From Desulfosarcina sp. BuS5 (lineage in GTDB: Bacteria > Desulfobacterota > Desulfobacteria > Desulfobacterales > BuS5): DNA of 64,000 nt. A program made the translations under genes and the position numbers. The stretch lies in assembly GCF_028752835.1 (NCBI RefSeq), contig NZ_CP087952.1, forward strand, positions 2,027,041 to 2,091,040, read 5' to 3'. Every line of letters begins with the position of its first letter. The stretch's first letter is position 1. Of the stretch, positions 27,926-36,842 are shown in pieces. The notes under the pieces are model-generated. The model worked only from the letters and a program-made list of their open reading frames with translations, did no database searches and had not been told where the DNA came from.

Positions 27926-29080
27926 TTAAGTTTTTGCATATAGCATTTGCTCTTTGATAATCAGATTATTAGACCATACGTTTTTTTCGTCAGTACGTAA
28001 TTCGTTCTGGATGGTATTTCTAAGCTGACGAATCCTCTTTATTGATACAGGTTCATTAAACTGTTCATGGCAGTATATGGCCATAAGCAGGTAGGTTATT
28101 AACCCCGCAAGGATTTGAACCATCAGGCCATATCTACTGTGAGCAATCAAGTGGTACACTTTTAAATGTTTCTTCCACCATTTGAAAAAAGTTTCGATAT
28201 CCCATCTAAGCTTATAAACGGTTGCAACCTGCTCGGCTGTAAGATCATAACGATCAGTTGCCACAAAATATTTGACACCGGCAATTTTATAACCAACCAG
28301 TCGAACCGGCTTTCTGGTCTGGTTTACCCCAGGAGTGCCAAGAAGAACCACAGCATCATAAAAAATATAGCTGTCGGGATCAACAGGCTGCTCTTTGATA
28401 ATAGTTCTTGTTGTTTTCGCTTTGATGCGGCAAACAAAATGTTTTTTTTCATCCTGAAGAAGATCAAAATCCTTATGTGATTGATACCCCCGATCCATGA
28501 TTCCTGTTTGGCCTTTTGTAAGGATAGACCTGACAAAGGGGCGTTCAGCGCCATTTCCATTTGTCAGATGAATTTTTATAGGAATCTTGCGATTGACATC
28601 AAAGCCGAAATGGCCTTTTGCTTTTTTAGCGCCTTTTCTGTAATCAGCCCAGTACATGGACAGAACTGCATCAATTAAAGATCCATCAATGGAAACGAGT
28701 TCACCGAGATCTGAATAATTTGATGGTAAAGCATTTTGTGCCTGGCTGCAAAGAGCTTGAAAAACATATTCAAGCTGTTCAAGCCCTCGAGAATTGATAA
28801 TTTCGGAAAAACTGCTACGACTGATCCCTCCATCTGGAGCGACACATTCTTTGGCAAAATCGTCTTCTTTAAGGTGTTGAATAAGATCACGAGCTGATTC
28901 ATGTTCTTGTAGATGGAAAAATATCAGTGCGTGAAGCTGATCTTCAAAAGTCATTTTCAATGGCCTGTGACCTCGGGATTTAAGCTGTGGCGTGTCAGGA
29001 AAAATCTTTTGCAAAGGTTTGAGAAATCGAGCATGAGATTGGGGATTAAAATTCTTTTTTGGGATATTGAATATGTCCAT
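27926..29080 (-). CDS. IS4-family DDE transposase (copy 2)
   Basis: 384 aa, identical to copy 1 except for a Ser/Leu difference near residue 345. It has the same D-D-E residues and the YKLRWDIETFFKWWK signature. Opposite in orientation to copy 1. Intact. Confidence 0.95.
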   Translation of the reverse strand: MDIFNIPKKNFNPQSHARFLKPLQKIFPDTPQLKSRGHRPLKMTFEDQLHALIFFHLQEHESARDLIQHLKEDDFAKECVAPDGGISRSSFSEIINSRGLEQLEYVFQALCSQAQNALPSNYSDLGELVSIDGSLIDAVLSMYWADYRKGAKKAKGHFGFDVNRKIPIKIHLTNGNGAERPFVRSILTKGQTGIMDRGYQSHKDFDLLQDEKKHFVCRIKAKTTRTIIKEQPVDPDSYIFYDAVVLLGTPGVNQTRKPVRLVGYKIAGVKYFVATDRYDLTAEQVATVYKLRWDIETFFKWWKKHLKVYHLIAHSRYGLMVQILAGLITYLLMAIYCHEQFNEPVSIKRIRQLRNTIQNELRTDEKNVWSNNLIIKEQMLYAKT

Positions 29081-29172
29081 TTTTGTCTTAACTCCTTGTT
29101 ATAATTATATTTTATAACAAAACGATAAAAAATTTTTATTTGGTTTGTCAAGTAAAAAATGAACATTTTTCT

Positions 29173-29268
29173 AATTTTTTTATCCCATATAACATGCAAA
29201 AACCTAACCGGACACTACTGAATTTTTTTATCCCATATAACATGCAAAAACCTAACCGGACACTACTG
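29173..29268. repeat. Tandem 48-bp duplication of the IS4-family terminus
   Basis: 29173-29220 and 29221-29268 are identical 48-mers, each ending with CCTAACCGGACACTACTG. The outer copy abuts the 9-bp target duplication. Confidence 0.9.
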
Positions 29269-29321
29269 ATTTAAAAAGTTCTTTTCAAAAATAAAAAATG
29301 AAATCCTACCGGGTGCAATGC

Positions 29322-29425
29322 AAAAAAGCTACAAAAAAATAGAATCCTCCATATCACTTTAAAAATAATTTACACTTTTTTAGGCATCCTTCAATTTTAG
29401 TTTACAATTTTGCCAAATGAATATC
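29322..29425. repeat. 104-bp direct repeat, left copy, abutting the IS66-type element
   Basis: Identical to 32872-32975. It ends exactly where the IS66-type inverted end begins (29426). It contains GGCATCCTTCAATTTTAG, resembling the end of the miniature elements at 53.1 and 59.6 kb. Confidence 0.88.
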
Positions 29426-29551
29426 GTGTCCTTTCGGCAAGCGTGCATAGCGCAAAAAAAAATTTAGCGTAGGTAAGCAGTCAGCAGTTAGGTGCCTGTT
29501 TTTTGCAGGCACCCGGCTGATCAATCAGGATGGAAATATTAAAAAGTGATT

Positions 29552-31111
29552 TTATGCTTCAGGATTGTCCGGTTCAATCAGTGCGGATTTATAATTCCAC
29601 GGCATCCATTTATCTGGGGATTCTGACAACTCAGAGGCATGTTCCAGCAGTGCTGTCAGGTAATCAAAAGGATTGGTACCGGATAAATTACAGGTATGAA
29701 TCAGACTCATGAACAGATCACCTACCATGGCACCATGCTCAGTTTTATAAAACAGAGCATTCTTGCGATGCAGAACGACCTTTTTCAAAGCCTGTTCGCA
29801 AATATTGTTGTCCAAAGGTACACCTGGTTCCCTGAGAAAAAGGGTCAACGCCTCCCAATGTTTGAGCATGTAGCCAATAGCCTGGCCCAGCCCGCTGTTG
29901 GGCTCCACCAAATGTTGGTCTATTTGTTTGTGAAACCAGGTGTTGAGCTTTTTCATCAGCGGACCGCTGTTGTCCTGATGAAACCGCAGCCGTTCTTCAG
30001 CTTCCATGTTCTGTTCTTTGGTAATCTTATCATTTTTATATACCTCTGCGAGGATTTCGAGTACATAACTGCACTCTTCCGGGAAGCTTTGCAGTACGTC
30101 AACAAACTGTCTTCGTCCATGTGTAAGACAATTTGCCAGCAGAGTTTCGAATTCTTTGGGAACATTTCTGGACAGAGCATCACACATCTGAATGGGTGGG
30201 CTCAGACCAATACGACGCTTAAGTAAATCCATCAAGTTTTCTCCGGCATGCTGACGGCCGGTAAAAAACAGTGCAATTTTATGATCATCGGTTTTTGACA
30301 GTATACCCGTGGTAAATATACCTTTACGTTCCGGGTTATTTTCTTTGTTTTCCTTCATCAGGGACAAAACCTTCATAGTGGTGTCATCATTATGAATGAT
30401 ATCGCCCTGAGCGCCCTGACGGATAAATTCCTGATAAATCGGAGTAAGTTCCATTGCCATTTGATCGACAATCTCGAACTGTGTCGATGCAGGCAATGGT
30501 ATGCCAAGACTTTGCTGAAGATCTTTAAGTCTGTTAAATGGCATACCGGTACCATATTTCAAAAGAGCAATCATGGCCTTGGCTTTTGCATCATATTTGT
30601 CTTCACCCACATTTTCAGGTGTCGATGCGGTGAAAATTGCTCCACAGAGATTACAGCGTAAACGCTGCATTTCATAGACAGTTCCACTTAATGGAGCGTT
30701 TCCGGTGATGCGTATGATTCGCTGCGGCTCCTTTAATTCATATACCTTGCCCTTTAAACATTCAGGGCAGTTGTCTCCAGGTTTAAGAGTATCATGGAAG
30801 ACTCTGACTTTTTTTGCCCCGGTATAATTTTTAGCAGGTTTGCGGCCATGACCTTTTTTAGCTTTAACAGAATTCTTCTTTTTTGGGTGAGCCTTTGTTT
30901 TTCCAGTTTTTTCGGTAGTTGCACCAAACAGCATGCGCAACAGCCGTCGTATGGAGGCGGCTTTATTGTCCACACACTGACTTAAAAGGTAGATAGTGTC
31001 AGCCATAGCCTTGATGAGTTCATAGTCCTCAGGTGGCAACAGTTCTTTAACACGCTTTAAAAGAGCATCTAACTGCTTGACGTCCAGGTCTATACGTTCC
31101 GGGGTCTTCAC
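29552..31111 (-). CDS. tnpC: IS66-family transposase TnpC
   Basis: 519 aa from GTG 31111, which overlaps the druA stop (GTGA) and follows GGGGGG by 6 nt; a longer reading to 31165 lies inside druA. N-terminal coiled region (LDALLKRVKELL), zinc-ribbon region CPEC...CNLC (~95-150), DDE-type core with HNDDTTMKV, CDALSRN and the C-terminal LDNNICEQALK motif. Normal IS66 transposase, intact. Confidence 0.93.
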   Translation of the reverse strand: MKTPERIDLDVKQLDALLKRVKELLPPEDYELIKAMADTIYLLSQCVDNKAASIRRLLRMLFGATTEKTGKTKAHPKKKNSVKAKKGHGRKPAKNYTGAKKVRVFHDTLKPGDNCPECLKGKVYELKEPQRIIRITGNAPLSGTVYEMQRLRCNLCGAIFTASTPENVGEDKYDAKAKAMIALLKYGTGMPFNRLKDLQQSLGIPLPASTQFEIVDQMAMELTPIYQEFIRQGAQGDIIHNDDTTMKVLSLMKENKENNPERKGIFTTGILSKTDDHKIALFFTGRQHAGENLMDLLKRRIGLSPPIQMCDALSRNVPKEFETLLANCLTHGRRQFVDVLQSFPEECSYVLEILAEVYKNDKITKEQNMEAEERLRFHQDNSGPLMKKLNTWFHKQIDQHLVEPNSGLGQAIGYMLKHWEALTLFLREPGVPLDNNICEQALKKVVLHRKNALFYKTEHGAMVGDLFMSLIHTCNLSGTNPFDYLTALLEHASELSESPDKWMPWNYKSALIEPDNPEA

Positions 31112-31986
31112 TGTGTGTCCCCCCGTAAAAGGCTGCGAAAATTTTTGGCTAATGGATATCCCCAAACAGCCTTTATAGATCGGTTCGGTTTAAATGTCTG
31201 ATCATTTTTACCCCTGCCGGTGGTGTCTCCAAGATACTTCCAGTTCGCAGCCTTGTAACAGGTACCGGCAAAACGGGTTTTGTCCACAAAAGTTTCAAGG
31301 TACCAGATGGGATGATTGTAGATTTTACGCCAATCCAGGGCCAAGATTTTTATCATGTGACCAAGAAGATGGGAGGCCAGATGTGGTACGCGCACCCATG
31401 GTAGAATTAAAAATCGTGTATTATACGCCAAAAGGTGCAGATTTTTTTTACGCGTCTTCGCATCCCAGCCGATAAACCTGTCCCTGCAGCCTATATGCCT
31501 CGCTGCAGAAGACCAGGCAAAACATGCTATTGGCCGCCCATCAGTATAAACGATGTATTTCAGCTGTTCGCCCACTGGATGGCAGTAACCCAGATAATGG
31601 TAATACTCGATCAGGCTGTTGAACATTTTTTCATGCGGGCTTCTGCGTACCTGGCAAAATTCAAGCGGCCGTATTTTGGCTAATTTTGTTTCCAGTAAAG
31701 TTTGATTGATCTGAATTTTTTTAGGTTTTCTACGTTCTACAAATGGATTATGGGGATTACATTTTTTGTCCGGCAGACGTATGAATCCTGCACGGTGCAG
31801 TTCTAACATCATACCCCGACAGACCATATCACGCAATGCCCCATTGGCCTGGACCCAATTCCAGGCTATGCACAGTTTTCTGGAAAGCGCCCGGCGGCTG
31901 GCATCCGGATTTTGAGCAATAAGCTCCTTGATAAAAATAATATCTTTGTCAGTAACGACTCTGCCTCTATACGTAAACATGGGCAT
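31108..31986 (-). CDS. druA: DruA-like (DUF4338) protein, passenger of the IS66-type element
   Basis: 292 aa. Matches the DUF4338/DruA pattern: YYHYLGYCHPVGEQLKYIV, ACFAWSSAA, RDRFIGWD, NTRFLILPWVRVPHLASHLLG, WYLETFVDK, GTCYKAANWKYLGDTTGRG. DruA is the defining protein of Druantia anti-phage systems, where it accompanies large helicase-type partners; none is present here. Embedded between tnpB and tnpC and translationally coupled to tnpC, it is more likely part of the element's own biology or a cargo. Start could be ATG 31986 or ATG 31980. Confidence 0.85.
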   Translation of the reverse strand: MPMFTYRGRVVTDKDIIFIKELIAQNPDASRRALSRKLCIAWNWVQANGALRDMVCRGMMLELHRAGFIRLPDKKCNPHNPFVERRKPKKIQINQTLLETKLAKIRPLEFCQVRRSPHEKMFNSLIEYYHYLGYCHPVGEQLKYIVYTDGRPIACFAWSSAARHIGCRDRFIGWDAKTRKKNLHLLAYNTRFLILPWVRVPHLASHLLGHMIKILALDWRKIYNHPIWYLETFVDKTRFAGTCYKAANWKYLGDTTGRGKNDQTFKPNRSIKAVWGYPLAKNFRSLLRGDTQ

Positions 31987-32033
31987 CAAATATCACATTT
32001 TTTACTGGAACGCAAGTCATTAAATATTTTTTT

Positions 32034-32396
32034 CTATTTTTTTACAGGAATTGGCCGCCACAATGGTGCAACATGAGCCTTTACAGGATTACCGTTCCAG
32101 ATCAGAAGCTGCAGTTCATGAACGGCCAGAGGCCTGACCGCCTCACCGGATTTGTTTGGCCACCAGTTGAAACGTCCCTTAGACAGCCTTTTCTGACACA
32201 TCCAGAATCCTTGGCCATCATACATAATGATCTTTATGGCAGTTGCCTTTTTATTACGAAAAATAAAAACATACCCTGAAAATGGATCGGAGCGCAGCAC
32301 CTGCCGACAAACAGCATTTAGACCGTCGATACCTTTTCTGAAATCCACCGGGTCTATGGCCAGCAGGATACGCATTTGCGGAGTTATCTGAATCAT
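32034..32396 (-). CDS. tnpB: IS66-family accessory protein TnpB
   Basis: 120 aa. The IS66 Orf2 signature is clear: ILLAIDPVDFRKGIDGL, then VFIFRNKKATAIKIIMYDGQGFWMCQKRLSKGRF. ATG 32396 overlaps the tnpA stop (ATGA) and has GGAG 6 nt upstream, so it is preferred to the in-frame ATG at 32408. Needed for transposition in known IS66 members. Confidence 0.93.
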   Translation of the reverse strand: MIQITPQMRILLAIDPVDFRKGIDGLNAVCRQVLRSDPFSGYVFIFRNKKATAIKIIMYDGQGFWMCQKRLSKGRFNWWPNKSGEAVRPLAVHELQLLIWNGNPVKAHVAPLWRPIPVKK

Positions 32397-32779
32397 GGCT
32401 GACTCCAAAACTGTTGGGTTATATTGATCAAGTCAGAACTGTCCGCAATTTGCATTGTCATCCTGGCACCGTTCTGATGTTGCATCTCGATAATGCCCTT
32501 GAAAGGCAAAGGGGCTTGGGCTACATCAAGTTCGATGAAAGATGCCGTCGGCACGGACGGATTTGGTGATATATTCTGGACGTAATGCTTTAGCTTGGTA
32601 TGGTTGAGGCTCAAGGCTTTTGATATACGGTGCAGAGAATAGGCAGGGTATAACGAGGCAGCGGCTTCCCATAATGCTTCCGGAATGGCTTTACCTCTAT
32701 CCCGGCTGTTACGCCATTGTTTAAATTTTTCCCGTACTTCATCCAGACTGTACTCGCCTGAAGGCTGCATAAGATTCAT
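32393..32779 (-). CDS. tnpA: IS66-family accessory protein TnpA
   Basis: 128 aa. N-terminal helix-turn-helix-like region (VREKFKQWRNS, IPEALWEAAASLYPAYSLHRISKALSLNHTKLKHYV), then a beta-rich half with FIELDVAQAP. Ribosome site AAGGAGG upstream of ATG 32779. First gene of the IS66 operon. Confidence 0.9.
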   Translation of the reverse strand: MNLMQPSGEYSLDEVREKFKQWRNSRDRGKAIPEALWEAAASLYPAYSLHRISKALSLNHTKLKHYVQNISPNPSVPTASFIELDVAQAPLPFKGIIEMQHQNGARMTMQIADSSDLINITQQFWSQP

Positions 32780-32871
32780 CGGTCATCCTCCTTATATAAT
32801 ATTACGTGATTTGAATGACCGATACTACCTTATTTGAATTTGTTTTTCATGCACGCTTGCCGAAAGGACAC

Positions 32872-32975
32872 AAAAAAGCTACAAAAAAATAGAATCCTCC
32901 ATATCACTTTAAAAATAATTTACACTTTTTTAGGCATCCTTCAATTTTAGTTTACAATTTTGCCAAATGAATATC
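32872..32975. repeat. 104-bp direct repeat, right copy, abutting the IS66-type element
   Basis: Identical to 29322-29425. It starts immediately after the right IS66 end (32871) and ends 9 bp before IS4 copy 3. Confidence 0.88.
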
Positions 32976-32984
32976 TAAAAAAAT

Positions 32985-34292
32985 CAGTAGTGTCCGGTTA
33001 AGTTTTTGCATATAGCATTTGCTCTTTGATAATCAGATTATCAGACCATACGTTTTTTTCGTCAGTACGCAATTCGTTCTGGATGGTATTTCTAAGCTGA
33101 CGAATCCTCTTTATTGATACAGGTTCATTAAACTGTTCATGGCAGTATATGGCCATAAGCAGGTAGGTTATTAACCCCGCAAGGATTTGAACCATCAGGC
33201 CATATCTACTGTGAGCAATCAAGTGGTACACTTTTAAATGTTTCTTCCACCATTTGAAAAAAGTTTCGATATCCCATCTAAGCTTATAAACGGTTGCAAC
33301 CTGCTCGGCTGTAAGATCATAACGATCAGTTGCCACAAAATATTTGACACCGGCAATTTTATAACCAACCAGTCGAACCGGCTTTCTGGTCTGGTTTACC
33401 CCAGGAGTGCCAAGAAGAACCACAGCATCATAAAAAATATAGCTGTCGGGATCAACAGGCTGCTCTTTGATAATAGTTCTTGTTGTTTTCGCTTTGATGC
33501 GGCAAACAAAATGTTTTTTTTCATCCTGAAGAAGATCAAAATCCTTATGTGATTGATACCCCCGATCCATGATTCCTGTTTGGCCTTTTGTAAGGATAGA
33601 CCTGACAAAGGGGCGTTCAGCGCCATTTCCATTTGTCAGATGAATTTTTATAGGAATCTTGCGATTGACATCAAAGCCGAAATGGCCTTTTGCTTTTTTA
33701 GCGCCTTTTCTGTAATCAGCCCAGTACATGGACAGAACTGCATCAATTAAAGATCCATCAATGGAAACGAGTTCACCGAGATCTGAATAATTTGATGGTA
33801 AAGCATTTTGTGCCTGGCTGCAAAGAGCTTGAAAAACATACTCAAGCTGTTCAAGTCCTCGAGAATTGATAATTTCGGAAAAACTGCTACGACTGATTCC
33901 TCCATCTGGAGCGACACATTCTTTGGCAAAATCGTCCTCTTTAAGGTGTTGAATAAGATCACGAGCTGATTCATGTTCTTGTAGATGGAAAAATATCAGT
34001 GCGTGAAGCTGATCTTCAAAAGTCATTTTCAATGGCCTGTGCCCCCGGGATTTAAGCTGTGGCGTGTCAGGAAAAATCTTTTGCAAAGGTTTGAGAAATC
34101 GAGTATGAGATTGGGGATTAAAATTCTTTTTTGGGATATTGAATATGTCCATTTTTGCCTTAACTCCTTGTTATAATTATATTTTATAACAAAACAACAA
34201 AAATTTTTTATTTAGTTTGTCAAGTAAAAAATGAACATTTTTCTAATTTTTTTATCCCATATAACATGCAAAAACCTAACCGGACACTACTG
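32985..34292 (-). mobile_element. IS4-family insertion sequence, copy 3
   Basis: 1308 bp with the same CAGTAGTGTCCGGTTA ends as copies 1 and 2. The left 9-bp flank is TAAAAAAAT. The right terminus (…CACTACTG) is the exact target of the IS21-type insertion that follows. No 9-bp direct repeat is recognisable even after removing the IS21. Confidence 0.92.
32998..34152 (-). CDS. IS4-family DDE transposase (copy 3)
   Basis: 384 aa, near-identical to copies 1 and 2 (for example SHTRFL against SHARFL, and WSDNL against WSNNL). Catalytic D-D-E and the Y-R-E-K signature are retained. Intact. Confidence 0.95.
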   Translation of the reverse strand: MDIFNIPKKNFNPQSHTRFLKPLQKIFPDTPQLKSRGHRPLKMTFEDQLHALIFFHLQEHESARDLIQHLKEDDFAKECVAPDGGISRSSFSEIINSRGLEQLEYVFQALCSQAQNALPSNYSDLGELVSIDGSLIDAVLSMYWADYRKGAKKAKGHFGFDVNRKIPIKIHLTNGNGAERPFVRSILTKGQTGIMDRGYQSHKDFDLLQDEKKHFVCRIKAKTTRTIIKEQPVDPDSYIFYDAVVLLGTPGVNQTRKPVRLVGYKIAGVKYFVATDRYDLTAEQVATVYKLRWDIETFFKWWKKHLKVYHLIAHSRYGLMVQILAGLITYLLMAIYCHEQFNEPVSIKRIRQLRNTIQNELRTDEKNVWSDNLIIKEQMLYAKT

Positions 34293-34484
34293 ACTGTCAG
34301 CGGTAACTTAAAAATGCCATAAAACTGGCGGTTTAAAAATGTATTTTTCTTTCGTGTGATTTTCTTCCAATCCATTCATTATTTTCAAACTATTCTTCCA
34401 TCTTCTTCCTTGTATTTTTTTCATATTTCCCATTTCTGAATTTCAAAATTATTCATATTGTCACCGTAAGGGGGTGCTTTGTGA

Positions 34485-35054
34485 ATGAAATCCATAAAAC
34501 AAACTAAATGTTGTCATTGCGGCAAGTTGTTCATACCCGATGCTCGCAATAGAAGTCGGCAGAAGCACTGTTTTAATCCTGCGTGTCGAAAAGCCAGTAA
34601 GGTTGCAAGTCAGAAGAAATGGCTGAGTAAACCTGAGAATCAAAATTATTTTAGCGGGCCGGAGAATGTCCAGCGGGTTCAGGAGTGGCGAAAAAGAAAT
34701 CCGGGGTACTGGCGGCGATCAGCAAAAAAACGGGATGCGTTACAAGATTCCTTAACGGCTCAACCATCTGAAAACAAAGACGATAATCCTCAAAACACAG
34801 GCTTTGCGTTACAAGATGCCTTAATAATGCAACCTGCTGTTTTGCTTGGCTTAATAGCCAATATTACCGGAAATGCGTTACAAGATGACATTGTAAATAC
34901 CCTCCGTGGTTTGCAACAATTGGGGGCGGATATTTTAAAGAATTCACCCCAAACCAAAGGAGGAAATCATGATTGTCAAAACACCGATTTTATCACAACG
35001 GGTACGTCAGGTACCCAAAAGCTTCAGTTGGATAGATCACCGCCTGGTCAGTGA
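34485..35054 (+). CDS. IS21-associated Cys-rich accessory protein
   Basis: 189 aa. The N-terminus CCHCGKLFIPDARNRSRQKHC followed by NPACRKASK looks like a compact zinc-binding or recombinase-associated DNA-binding domain. The next segment KWLSKPENQNYFSGPENVQRV and EWRKRNPGYWRR recurs, from my recall, in proteins encoded upstream of istA in related IS21 elements. The C-terminal half has repeated ALQDxL motifs (residues ~86-150) and is low in recognisable structure. It overlaps the next gene by 86 bp. Role in transposition is unproven. Confidence 0.75.
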   Translation: MKSIKQTKCCHCGKLFIPDARNRSRQKHCFNPACRKASKVASQKKWLSKPENQNYFSGPENVQRVQEWRKRNPGYWRRSAKKRDALQDSLTAQPSENKDDNPQNTGFALQDALIMQPAVLLGLIANITGNALQDDIVNTLRGLQQLGADILKNSPQTKGGNHDCQNTDFITTGTSGTQKLQLDRSPPGQ

Positions 35055-35352
35055 TTGTTATATAAATAAATGCAGCCACGCGGCCGCGGCCTTGTATCTG
35101 TTTTTGGTTTGCGTCGGCGATCGCCGGGGACTCAGCTATTACAGCGATAAATCGATTGCCGAAAAGTTGAAAATGGACGCCGGACTTTTGGAAAAAGCCC
35201 GTTCAGAACTGATTCGCAGCGATCTGCTGGCCTGGCGGAGTCCTATATATCAGGTGCTCTCTATGGAGTCGGCAACCGTTAAGAAACGATCTTCACAGGG
35301 TGTAATGCGTTTGAGCGATATTTTCAAACAAGCAAGGGAGGGCAGCCCATGA
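34969..35352 (+). CDS. IS21-associated small helix-turn-helix-like protein
   Basis: 127 aa with a strong ribosome site AAAGGAGG 5 nt before ATG. KSFSWIDHRLVSDCYINKCSH opens the domain, and YYSDKSIAEKLKMDAGLLEKARSEL resembles a winged helix used in replication or plasmid proteins. Its stop overlaps the istA start (ATGA), indicating translational coupling. Function not assigned; probably regulates or assists the element. Confidence 0.75.
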   Translation: MIVKTPILSQRVRQVPKSFSWIDHRLVSDCYINKCSHAAAALYLFLVCVGDRRGLSYYSDKSIAEKLKMDAGLLEKARSELIRSDLLAWRSPIYQVLSMESATVKKRSSQGVMRLSDIFKQAREGSP

Positions 35353-36842
35353 TTGACTATGAAACTTATGTGCGTATCCGCAACCATCTGGAAAAAGACG
35401 GTCTCAACTACAGTCAGATTGCCGAATGCTTGTCCCTGGATCATAGGACGGTAGCCAGATGGGCCAACCAGAAATGCTATCAGCAGCGTAAGCTCGGAAA
35501 ACGGGCCAGCAAGCTGGATCCTTTTAAAAAAGAGATTGTGCGTATGCTGAACAAGCATCCTTATACCGCCGTCCAGATTTATCAACACCTCAGAGAAGAG
35601 GGCTTTGACGGCGGCTATACCATCGTAAAGGATTATGTCAGCCGGGTGCGGCCCAAAAAAACAAAAGCCTACCTGAAACTATACTTTGCGCCCGGTGAAT
35701 GCGCACAGGTGGATTGGGGTTCTTATGGTTCCGTCCCAGTCGGTTCCACTACCCGGCGATTGAGCTTTTTTGTGATGGTATTGTGCAACAGCAGGATGAT
35801 TTATGTGGAATTTACCGTCTCGCAAACCATGGAGCATTTTTTAGCCTGCCAGCAGCATGCCTTTTGTTTTTTCGGAGGAGTACCCCAAAAAGTCATGGTG
35901 GATAATTTAAAATCGGCAGTATTGAAACGCGCCATCGGCCAGGCACCGATATTTAATCCCCGGTATCTTGATTTTGCCAACCATTACGGTTTTACGATTG
36001 TTCCCTGCGGTATACGCAAAGGCAATGAAAAAGGCCGGGTGGAAAGCGGGGTTGGGTATGTCAAAAAGAACCTTTTATCCGGCCTGGATATCCCGGATTT
36101 CAAGGTAATGAAACCAATCGCCGAACATTGGCTGGAGACCGTGGCCAATGTCCGTGTTCATCGCGAGACAGGGAAAAAGCCGGTTGATCTGTTTGAACAA
36201 GAAAAAGCCAGTCTGCAGCCGTTGCCGGTGGAAGCCTATGATGTGGCTGTCATCAATCAGGTTAGGGCGTCCCGGCAGTTCAGGGTGACTGTGGATACCA
36301 ACCGTTACAGCGTCCCGGCTCAACTATCAGGTGTAGGTGTTACTGTAAGGCAGTATCCCGACCGGATATGTATTTATCATGAGGGTAATCTTGTTGCCCG
36401 TCATGTCAGGAGTTATGACCGTCGTCAGGACTTTGAGCTCCCGGACCACCCCAAAGAACTGCTGGCTCAGCGTAGAAAAGCGCGGGATCAAAAACTCTTA
36501 ATGCGGTTTTTAGTTTTGTCCGACAAGGCCGAGGCCTATTACCAACAACTTAACGAGCGGCGGCTCAATACGCTCCACCATATCCGTCAGATCGTGGCCT
36601 TAAGCGAGATATATCCGCTCGAACAAGTTCAACGTGCCATTGACGACGCTTTTATCTTCCAGGCCTTTTCTTGTGAATATATCGCCAACCTGCTTGAACA
36701 CCGTACCCGCCCTGCCCGGGAATCAGGGGCGCTGCATGTGACCCGCCGCAGCGATCTTTTGGATCTTACAATAGCCCAGCCTAACCTGGGTATTTACGAT
36801 TATTCAATTATGGAGGATGAAGATGACAACAAGGGAAACTGA
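35349..36842 (+). CDS. istA: IS21-family transposase IstA
   Basis: 497 aa. N-terminal helix-turn-helix (LNYSQIAECLSLDHRTVARW), then an rve integrase core: first Asp in AQVDWGSYG, second Asp in KVMVDNLKSAV, Glu in KGRVESGVGYVKK. The C-terminal Mu-transposase-like segment is present. Length is typical of IS21. Intact. Confidence 0.95.
   Translation: MIDYETYVRIRNHLEKDGLNYSQIAECLSLDHRTVARWANQKCYQQRKLGKRASKLDPFKKEIVRMLNKHPYTAVQIYQHLREEGFDGGYTIVKDYVSRVRPKKTKAYLKLYFAPGECAQVDWGSYGSVPVGSTTRRLSFFVMVLCNSRMIYVEFTVSQTMEHFLACQQHAFCFFGGVPQKVMVDNLKSAVLKRAIGQAPIFNPRYLDFANHYGFTIVPCGIRKGNEKGRVESGVGYVKKNLLSGLDIPDFKVMKPIAEHWLETVANVRVHRETGKKPVDLFEQEKASLQPLPVEAYDVAVINQVRASRQFRVTVDTNRYSVPAQLSGVGVTVRQYPDRICIYHEGNLVARHVRSYDRRQDFELPDHPKELLAQRRKARDQKLLMRFLVLSDKAEAYYQQLNERRLNTLHHIRQIVALSEIYPLEQVQRAIDDAFIFQAFSCEYIANLLEHRTRPARESGALHVTRRSDLLDLTIAQPNLGIYDYSIMEDEDDNKGN

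Larger units (their letters stand above)
27913..29268 (-). mobile_element. IS4-family insertion sequence, copy 2, with duplicated right end and 9-bp target duplication
   Basis: The core element spans 27913-29220 and is followed by a tandem repeat of its last 48 bp (29221-29268). The direct repeat ATTTAAAAA at 27904-27912 and 29269-29277 brackets the whole unit including the extra end. This gives the IS target duplication as 9 bp and shows that the duplicated end was present at or used during insertion. Confidence 0.92.
29426..32871 (-). mobile_element. IS66-family element carrying a DruA homologue
   Basis: About 3.45 kb with inverted ends GTGTCCTTTCGGCAAGCG... (29426) and its complement ending at 32871. 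Gene order on the - strand is tnpA-tnpB-druA-tnpC, with short overlaps or close spacing. Instead of the usual 8-bp target repeat it is directly flanked by 104-bp direct repeats. Confidence 0.9.

Noticed and set aside
23501-29268. Composite transposon formed by inverted IS4 copies 1 and 2 around ubiB and the beta-helix gene
   Set aside because: The outer flanks do not form a direct repeat, and copy 2 has its own 9-bp duplication, showing independent insertion.
23492-34301. IS-mediated inversion between IS4 copies 1 and 3
   Set aside because: The flanking 9-mers expected to be exchanged by such an inversion do not match in either orientation.
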